From contig NC_092342.1 of assembly GCF_046630445.1 (NCBI RefSeq), forward strand, positions 85,381,001-85,445,000: a DNA stretch of 64,000 bases, in the 5' to 3' direction. Both the position numbers and the translations under genes were made by a program. This DNA comes from Rutidosis leptorrhynchoides (Eukaryota; Streptophyta; Magnoliopsida; Asterales; Asteraceae). Below the pieces are notes generated by a model. The model saw only the letters and a list, made by a program, of their open reading frames with translations, had not been told where the DNA came from and did no database searches. Shown piece by piece: positions 56,343 to 64,000 of this stretch (position 1 is the stretch's first letter; each line of letters opens with the position of its first letter).

Positions 56343-59300
56343 TTAGTTAGCTGTGGTGTCGAAATTGTGATTAACTTCGTTGTCGACTTCCATCGGACTA
56401 TCTATGTAGTGTTTAACTCTGTGACCATTAACTTTAAATTCAATCTCATTTGAATTTATCAATTCTACTGTTCCGTATGGAAAAACTCTTTTAACTATGA
56501 ATGGTCCAGACCATCTTGATTTCAATTTTCCAGGAAATAGCTTGAATCGTGAATTGAAAAGAAGAACTCTGTCTCCTTCTTTAAATTCTTTTGAACTTCT
56601 GATTCTTTTATCATGCCATTTCTTCGTTCTTTCTTTATAGATTAACGAATTTTCGTATGCTTCATGTCTTAATTCTTCTAATTCGTTTAGTTGACTTAAT
56701 CGTAGACGTCCGGCTTCATGTAAATCAAGATTACATGTCTTCAAAGCCCAAAATGCTTTGTGTTCAATTTCTACTGGAAGATGACATGCTTTTCCATAAA
56801 CAAGTATAAAAGGTGTGGTTCCAATTGGAGTTTTGTAGGCTGTTCTAAAAGCCCAGAGTGCATCCTCCAATTTAATGGACCATTCCTTCGGATTTGATCC
56901 TACGGTTTTCTCTAGAATACGTTTTAAAGCTCGGTTGGTATTTTCAACTTGTCCACTTGTTTGTGGATGATATGCGGTGGAGATTTTATGAGTTACTCCA
57001 TATCTTTTAAGAACTTTCTCAAGTTGATTATTACAGAAATGAGTACCCCGATCACTTATTAAAGCTTTCGGTGTTCCAAACCTTGCAAAAAGACGTTTTA
57101 AAAAATTGACTACAACTCGTGCATCGTTAGTTGGTAGAGCTTGTGCTTCCGCCCATTTAGATACATAATCAATGGCTACGAGTATATATAGATTATTATG
57201 AGATTTTGGAAATGGACCCATAAAGTCAATACCCCAAATGTCAAATACTTCACATACTTGGATGACATTTTGTGGCATTTCATCACGTTGACTTATTTTT
57301 TCGGCCCTTTGACAAGCATCACAGGATTTGCAAAGAAGGTGTGCGTCTTTGTAAATTGTAGGCCAATAGAATCCAGCATCATAAACTTTTCTTGCTGTTA
57401 GTTGAGGCCCATAATGCCCTCCTGTTGGTCCTGTGTGACAATGGTTTAATATTTTACTGGCTTCATCTCCGAATACACATCGGCGTATTATTCCATCGGG
57501 ACAACTTTTAAACAAATTTGGATCTTCCCAAAAATACTGTTTTATATCACTGAAGAATTTCTTTCGTCTTTGGTACGATAATCCTTTTTCAAGGAATCCA
57601 CAAACTAAGTAGTTTGCATAGTCTGCAAACCATGGAATTTCTTTATAATCTATCTTCAATAGATATTCATCAGGAAAGTTGTCTTGTATGGCCGATTCAT
57701 TTAGAACTTCTAATTTGGGATTTTCAAGACGAGAAAGATGATCAGCGGCGAGATTTTCTGCTCCTCTTTTATCTCGGATTTCAATATCAAACTCTTGTAA
57801 GAGTAAGATCCAACGGATTAATCTTGGTTTAGCATCTTGTTTTGAAAATAGGTATCTAAGAGCAGAATGGTCGGTATAGACCACCGTTTTTGCTAGAACG
57901 AGATATGATCGAAATTTGTCAAAAGCAAAGACAATAGCAAGGAGTTCTTTTTCAGTAGTTGTATAGTTCGTTTGTGCTCCTTGTAACGTCTTACTAGCAT
58001 AATATATAGGTTGAAATCGTTTTTCAATCCTTTGTCCTAAAACAGCTCCCATTGCAAAATCACTTGCATCGCACATTAGTTCAAATGGTAGATTCCAATT
58101 TGGTGTTATCATGATCGGCGCATTAGTGAGTTTCTCTTTAAGAATATTAAAAGATTTGATACACTCATCGGAAAAGATGAATGGAGCATCCTTTTCTAGG
58201 AGTTTATTCATAGGAGTGACAATTTTAGAAAAATCTTTTATGAAACGTCGGTAAAAACCGGCATGCCCTAGAAAACTCCTAACTCCTCTAACATTGGTGG
58301 GATGTAGAAGTTTAGCAATTACATCTACTTTAGCTCTATCCACTTCAATTCCTTCTTTTGAAATTTTATGACCAAGAACGATGCCTTCTTTAACCATGAA
58401 ATGGCATTTCTCCCAATTAAGTACTAGATTTGATTGTTCGCATCTAATAAGCATTCGTTCCAGATTAGCTAGACATGATTCAAATGTATCACCGAAGACT
58501 GAAAAGTCATCCATGAAAACTTCCATGCATTCTTCTATCATGTCATGAAAAATCGCCATCATACACCTTTGAAAGGTTGCAGGGGCGTTGCAAAGTCCAA
58601 ATGGCATGCGTTTGTAAGCAAAAGTACCATAATGGCACGTGAATGTGGTTTTCTCTTGATCTTCAGGTGCTATTGGAATTTGAAAATATCCGGAAAAACC
58701 ATCAAGAAAACAATAGTAACTGTTTTCGGCTAATCTTTCCAACATTGGATCTATGAAAGGTAAGGGAAAGTGATCTTTTCTGGTGGCGTCATTTAATTTT
58801 CTATAATCAATACATACACGCCATCCTGTTACGGTCCTAGTAGGAATAAGCTCATTTTTCTCATTTGTAATGACAGTCATGCCACCCTTCTTAGGCACGC
58901 ATTGAACTGGGCTTACCCATGGACTATCAGAGATTGGATAAATTAGACCTGCATCTAGCAGTTTAATAATCTCTTTCTTAACTACATCTTGCATATTAGG
59001 ATTTAGTCTTCGTTGGCGTTGCACATACGTTTTATGACCTTCTTCCATAAGGATTTTATGTGTGCAATACGAAGGACTTATTCCTTTAATATCACGAATC
59101 TTCCATGCAATGGCTGGTTTATGAGCTTTCAACACAGAAATGAGTTGTGATTTCTCATTTTCAGTAAGAGAAGACGATATTATTACAGGTAATTCAGATT
59201 CACCATGTAAATAAGCGTATTCCAAATGGTTTGGAAGTGGCTTTAACTCTAATTTCGGAGGTTCTTCTATCGATGATTTGTATCGATATCTGTCTTCTTC

Positions 59301-61945
59301 TTTTAGCATTTGAATTTCTTCTGTTGTTGGTTCATGTCCATTAGCTATAAGTGTAGCTAACATTTCAGCTTCATTAATTTGTTCTGTTCCTTCTCCTAAA
59401 GAACATTCTCCTGTTCCTTGTAATTCTGGAAATTCTTCTAATAATTCTGCATGTGCATCTATAGTTTGAATATAATAACATGTATCATCTGCAGATTGTG
59501 GTTGTTGCATTGCTCTATCAACTGAAAAGGTAACACTCTCATCCTCTATATTTAGGGTCAATTTCTTACCGAACACGTCTATCATTGCTTTAGCCGTGTT
59601 TAAGAATGGTCTTCCTAATATGAGAGGAACTTGAGAATCTTCTTCCATGTCCAGAACAACAAAATCTACTGGAAATACTAAAGTACCAACTTTAACTAGC
59701 ATGTTCTCCATTATCCCTCTAGGATATTTTATTGATCTATCGGCTAGTTGTATGCTTATTCTGGTTAGTTTCAATTCTCCAAGGTCTAGTTTAGCGTATA
59801 GTGAATACGGCATTAGATTTATACTAGCACCTAAGTCTGCCAATGCTTCTATTGAACTAAGACTACCCAGAAAACATGGAATTGTGAAACTTCCTGGATC
59901 AGATAGTTTTTCTGGTATCTTATTCAACAGCACTGCTGAACAATTAGCATTCATGGTAACAGCCGAGAGTTCTTCCATTTTCTTTCTATTTGAGATTAGA
60001 TCTTTCAAGAATTTAGCATATCTAGGCATTCCTGAAATCACATCAATGAAAGGAAGATTTACATTTATCTGTTTAAATATATTCAAGAATTTGGATTGCT
60101 CGGCTTCAAGTTTCTCTTTCTTCATTTTACTCGGGTAAGGAAGTGGTGGTTGGTATGGTTTAACATAAGGTTTAGCCTTAACTGTGTTATCTTCATTAAT
60201 CTTTTCAATTACCGGTTCTTTTTCCTTATCTTGATTAGGTTGTGGTTCTTGTGGAGTAGGAATAGCTTCATCAGAAGTTACAGGTATTTCAGGTGGTTTA
60301 AGTGTTGTACCACTTCTTGTGGTAATGGCTTTAGCTGTTTCATTCTGGGGGTTAGCATTTGTATCACTAGGTAGACTTCCCGGTTTTCTTTCACCTATTA
60401 ACCTTGCTAGGTTACTTACTTCTTGTTCCAGATTTTGAATAGAAGCTTGTTGATTTCTAAATGCTTGAGCATTTTGTTCATTAGTTTGTTTCTGAGATGT
60501 GAAAAATTGCGTTTGAGTTTCAACTAGCTTCGTCATCATATCTTCTAAATTCGGCTTTTTATCATCGGTTTGTTGTGGTGGTTTGTTTTGAAAATTAGGT
60601 CTTTGCTGATTGTAATTATTATTGGATACTTGTTGATTGCTAGGACCTTGTTGGTTGTTGTATGGAATATTTCTGTTATAATTCTGGTTTTGATTGTAAA
60701 TCTGTCTTGGCGGTTGATAATTATTCTGATAATTATTTCCAGGTCTTTGGTTTATGTATGAAATATTCTCTCTTTGTTCCATTGTTAATTCAATACTGAG
60801 ACAATCTTTTGTCAAATGTGGTCCTCCACATTGCTCACAACTAATTAGTATTGAGTGAATATCCTAGTCATCTTTTCCATTCGTCTCTCGACAGCATCTA
60901 TCTTTGCGGAAATGGAATCTAAGTCATGGCTAGAATCGGCTCTAGCTGCTTTAGATGATCTAACGATATCTTTTTCTTGGTGCCACTCATGTGAGTGGGA
61001 AGCAGTGTTATCAATAATTTTGTAAGCATCAGTTTCGGTTTTCTTCATAATAGAACCACCAGCTGCTATATCTATGTCTTTCCTTGTAGTGATGTCGCAT
61101 CCTTGGTAGAATATTTGTACTATTTGACAGGTGTCTAAACCATGTTGCGGACATCCTCTTAACAACTTTCCAAATCTAGTCCACGCCTCATATAGAGTTT
61201 CATTTTGCTTATGTGTGAACGTAACAATTTCTCCTTGAAGTCTTACGGCTTTAGATGCAGGAAAGAATTGTTTAAGAAATTTTTCAACTAAAACGTCCCA
61301 TGTATCAATCGCCCCTTCAGGTAACGATTCCAACCAATCTTTGGCTTCTCCCTTTAAAGTCCAGGGAAATAACATGAGATATATCTGTTCATCCTCAACT
61401 TCTCGGATTTTAAATAGTGTGCAGATCCTATTAAAGGTACGTAGATGTTCATTTGGATCTTCCTTCGGCGCACCACTAAATTGGCATTGATTAGTCACCA
61501 TGTGTAGAATTTGTCCTTTGATTTCATAATCTGGCGCATTAATGTCTGGATGAGTAATTGCGTGACCTTGGCCAGTGCGTTTAGCTCTCATTCGGTCTTC
61601 CATACTTAAAGGTTCTGTTACTTCCATAATTGAATTTGTTGAATCGGAATCACTAGAGGATTCTGATTTTATGGTTCGTTCCTCAACAATCTCTGTTTGA
61701 ATGATTGGTGGTTCCGGAGGAAAGTTTAGTGGTTCAGGATCTACGAATCGTTCCTGAATATTCTCCGGATTCTCAATTGTGAGGTCGGGTTCAAAAAATG
61801 GATTATCGGAAATTTGAACTGGAGTACTTGGTTGACTGGATGACGATTCTAAAGAAAAATCAACGGTGGTAATATTTGCTAAATGTCTTGATCTAGTTAC
61901 AGGTGGTGAACGTACAAAAGGTGGTGAACGTCTTGCTCGGTGCAT
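56343..61945 (-). pseudogene. A1 gag-pol, Athila-type, about one break
   Basis: Gag runs from 61945 with the capsid region (FSGAPKEDPNEHLRTFNRIC, split; WLESLPEGAIDTWDVL; FFPASKA) and a CxxC-type knuckle. Then come an Asn/Gln-rich linker, aspartic protease near 59830 ([15 protein letters not shown]) with [16 protein letters not shown], reverse transcriptase ([30 protein letters not shown] near 58505), RNase H ([14 protein letters not shown] near 58060; [10 protein letters not shown]), integrase zinc region about 57450-57300 and core ([39 protein letters not shown] near 56960), ending with a [12 protein letters not shown] module and no chromodomain. This is a near-complete fossil, much better preserved than O1. 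Confidence 0.92.
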
Positions 61946-63460
61946 TCACTGAATATCCTATTAGTTTTTAAAAGGAAAAAAAATTATAATAAGTTATCCA
62001 ATCAATAGACTTTTCTGATTTTGCCCACGTTTCGAATAGCCAAAAGATGCAGCGGAGGGGCAGGATTCGTTTGGTCTCAATATAATTGAGGACTGTTTGG
62101 CTCCAATAACCCGGTCCACATACAAATCCAACTATTACTACGAACCAGAAAATTTTGATGTCTATCAATTTAACCACTTAAAATAAATTTTCGTAATTTT
62201 AAGAAATTTAGATAAGAAGTAGATTTAAAAAAACTATGTCCTAAAAACTAGGATAGCGAGAAATAAGAAAGAAAAAGAGCTCGTCGAAAAAGGTCGAAAA
62301 AGAAAAATGGTTGAAAAATAAAAGGTGACGGAAAAATAAAAGAAACTTATAAAACTTAAAAACACTTGACTAACCTAACCTTATTACTACAACTAACTTA
62401 AAATTATAATCGCAAATTGAGATTGCTAATTGGAATGATAATTGATACATAGGTAAAAGTCGTCTAAAAATATTAAAGCTTACAGGAAAAACTAAATCCC
62501 AAATGGAAATAACTTAAAAAGAAACTAAAACTTAAAAAGGCGTCGCAAAATTCTAAAGCACCTAAATCTTAGTCTAAAGAAAAAGCACTTAAGGGATTTT
62601 ACGGCAAAGCCTAAAAATCTAGAAGTAAAAATAACTATGGCAAAAACTAAGTTTAAAACTAAATATGAGCTAAAAATACAAATATTACGTTAAAACGATT
62701 GAAAATGGACAAAATATAAAAATATACAAAAAGTTGTAAAAAGTACAATTTTTATAAAAATATTATTTTTATATTATTTATTTATTAAAACTATTAATTT
62801 TACAATTTAATTAAACTAATTTAACTAAAATATAAATTAAATAAAAAGTAAAACTAATTATAATAATAATAATTAATTAGGGTTAATAATAATAATAATT
62901 AATAATTACCCGTAATTAAATGCAGATTAGGGTTTCTGTTAGTGTCAGGGTAGCTCCGCGAGTTGCGGTAGTCGAGGCAGCAAACTCCGCGAGTCGCGGG
63001 GTTCCAAAATTCAACTCTGGTACAGTTTTGAAATTCGACGTTTTTTTTTATTTTATATTTTCTGTTTTATATTTTTCTGTTTTAAAATCTAAATATTTAT
63101 ATAATAAAAACTTATATTTAAAAACTAAAATAAAAATAGAACTACTTTATAATTTTATAAATAAAAATCGTAAAACTAGATTTATATATATATTTTATTT
63201 TATTTTTTTCGGTTTTTTTTTTTGGTATATGTTTTAAATAAAAACAAAATACTTAAATAAAACTTATATAAAAATAAAGAAACTTTATAAAACTTAAATA
63301 TTTAACAAAATCATAAAAATACTTATATTTTTGTTTTTCTTTTTATATTTTCGAATAATAAAAAAAAACGTAAATTTTTTACAAAAACGTATTTTTATAA
63401 AAGTAAACTAAAAATAATTTTTTTTTTATATTAGCGTTGCGCTTCCGGCTTTTAAGCGGT
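61946..63460 (-). other. A1 leader, non-coding
   Basis: AT-rich leader between gag and the primer site. 62210-63460 is the inverted counterpart of A2 47192-48453. A palindrome pair lies at about 62954-63000 (CTCCGCGAGTTGCGG and CTCCGCGAGTCGCGGGG). Confidence 0.75.
62954..63000. repeat. Paired GCGA-N-TCGC palindromes in the A1 leader
   Basis: Two copies about 31 bases apart, the first with one changed base in an arm. This is the same pair as in the A2 leader, on the other strand. Confidence 0.9.
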
Positions 63461-63478
63461 TCCCCGGCAGCGGCGCCA
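63461..63478 (-). promoter_or_regulatory. A1 primer binding site (Asp-tRNA type)
   Basis: The minus strand reads TGGCGCCGCTGCCGGGGA, identical to A2, eight bases from the LTR at 63487. Confidence 0.85.
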
Positions 63479-63486
63479 AAAATACT

Positions 63487-64000
63487 TGATGTGGTAGCGG
63501 AGTGTATATAATACTATTAAATTTTAGCAGAAAATACTATTAAATACGATACAATTTTACACAAGATATTTATTTATTTAGAGAATGGATATACTTAAAC
63601 CTTGCTACAACACTTATAGGCAGTGTACCTAATCGTACAGTAGTGTAGTTTTTAGTAAGTCCGGTTCGTTCCACAGGGAAAATCTTTAAACAAAGCTTAA
63701 CGCTATATTAGTTTACTTTTGTAAAAATACAAATATATATATAAGTAATATTATTATTATAAAGGGGAGTTTTTACCATTTAATGACCGGTTTGTCGATT
63801 TTAAAACTTTAGTCGCAGTTAAAACCAAATGTAAAATAATAAATACAGGACTTAATTTAAAGCGTAAAGTAAATAACGATAATGAAATTGCGATTAATAA
63901 AAATGCGATAAAATAAACTTGCGATAATTAAAAAGTACGATAATTAAAAGTGCAATTAAATACAATAACAATAAAAATGCGATAATTAGAAGTGCAATTA
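63487..64000 (-). repeat. A1 5' LTR, partial
   Basis: The first 514 bases of the LTR on the plus strand (TGATGTGGTAGCGG...), nearly identical to LTR B, cut by the window edge. LTR B has a longer TA run near 48730 than this copy near 63735. Confidence 0.88.

Larger units (their letters stand above)
48483..64000 (-). mobile_element. A1: Athila-type Ty3/gypsy element, nearly complete, continues past right edge
   Basis: Minus-strand order: 5' LTR (from beyond 64000 to 63487), primer site 63478-63461, leader, gag-pol 61945-56343, a Cys-motif accessory ORF, a long presumed intron, an env-position ATHILA-family ORF, a 3' non-coding region and 3' LTR 50478-48483. It has about one break in gag-pol and one or two in the env-position gene. 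LTR B and LTR A are very similar, so A1 and A2 look like the same recent subfamily. Confidence 0.9.

Overview
This window is plant nuclear DNA made almost entirely of LTR retrotransposons nested inside one another. The families (Ty3/gypsy Tekay-like elements with an initiator-Met-tRNA primer site, and a Ty3/gypsy Athila-type element with an Asp-tRNA-type primer site), the AT-rich composition and long AAT/AT microsatellites indicate a eudicot. The LTR styles suggest Asteraceae, but that is inferred from memory of repeat families, not from a search. No bacterial, organellar, rRNA or CRISPR sequence was seen.

Layout, left to right. 1-3663: 5' end of a minus-strand Tekay-like element (E0: leader, primer site, LTR) that runs off the left edge. 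3664-5823: 3' end of a decayed Ty1/copia element with its LTR. 5930-6839: the only host-type gene I can model, a three-exon minus-strand gene for a small HROB-like OB-fold protein with a probable frameshift near its end; paired perfect palindromes lie just upstream. 7354-9161: gag debris, a SINE-like repeat and a short copia/TRIM-type LTR. 9183-44027: a nest. The oldest layer is a minus-strand Tekay-like element (O1). Two minus-strand elements without recognisable pol, N1 (10121-31849, target duplication GGTAA) and N2 (33142-42829), sit inside its LTR. A young plus-strand Tekay-like element, T1 (11144-24271, target duplication AAATG), sits inside the N1 LTR. 44028-64000: Athila-type material: an old LTR piece, a truncated plus-strand copy (A2), and a large minus-strand copy (A1) with gag-pol and extra 3' genes, facing A2 head-on and running off the right edge.

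Most notable: (1) T1 carries two extra sense genes between its 5' LTR and gag, an acidic-repeat protein and an intact intronless F-box protein. (2) Paired palindromes with a GCGA(N)TCGC core, 31-32 bp centre to centre, occur in the Athila LTR, leader and 3' region and in the unrelated N2 LTRs, next to the TATA box in the LTRs. (3) T1, N1, N2 and E0 share two conserved LTR boxes that are inverted copies of each other in otherwise different LTRs. (4) The N1 LTR holds a tRNA-like unit with A and B boxes and a T run, followed by an ATT-repeat tail. All assignments come from reading the sequence; no database search was run.
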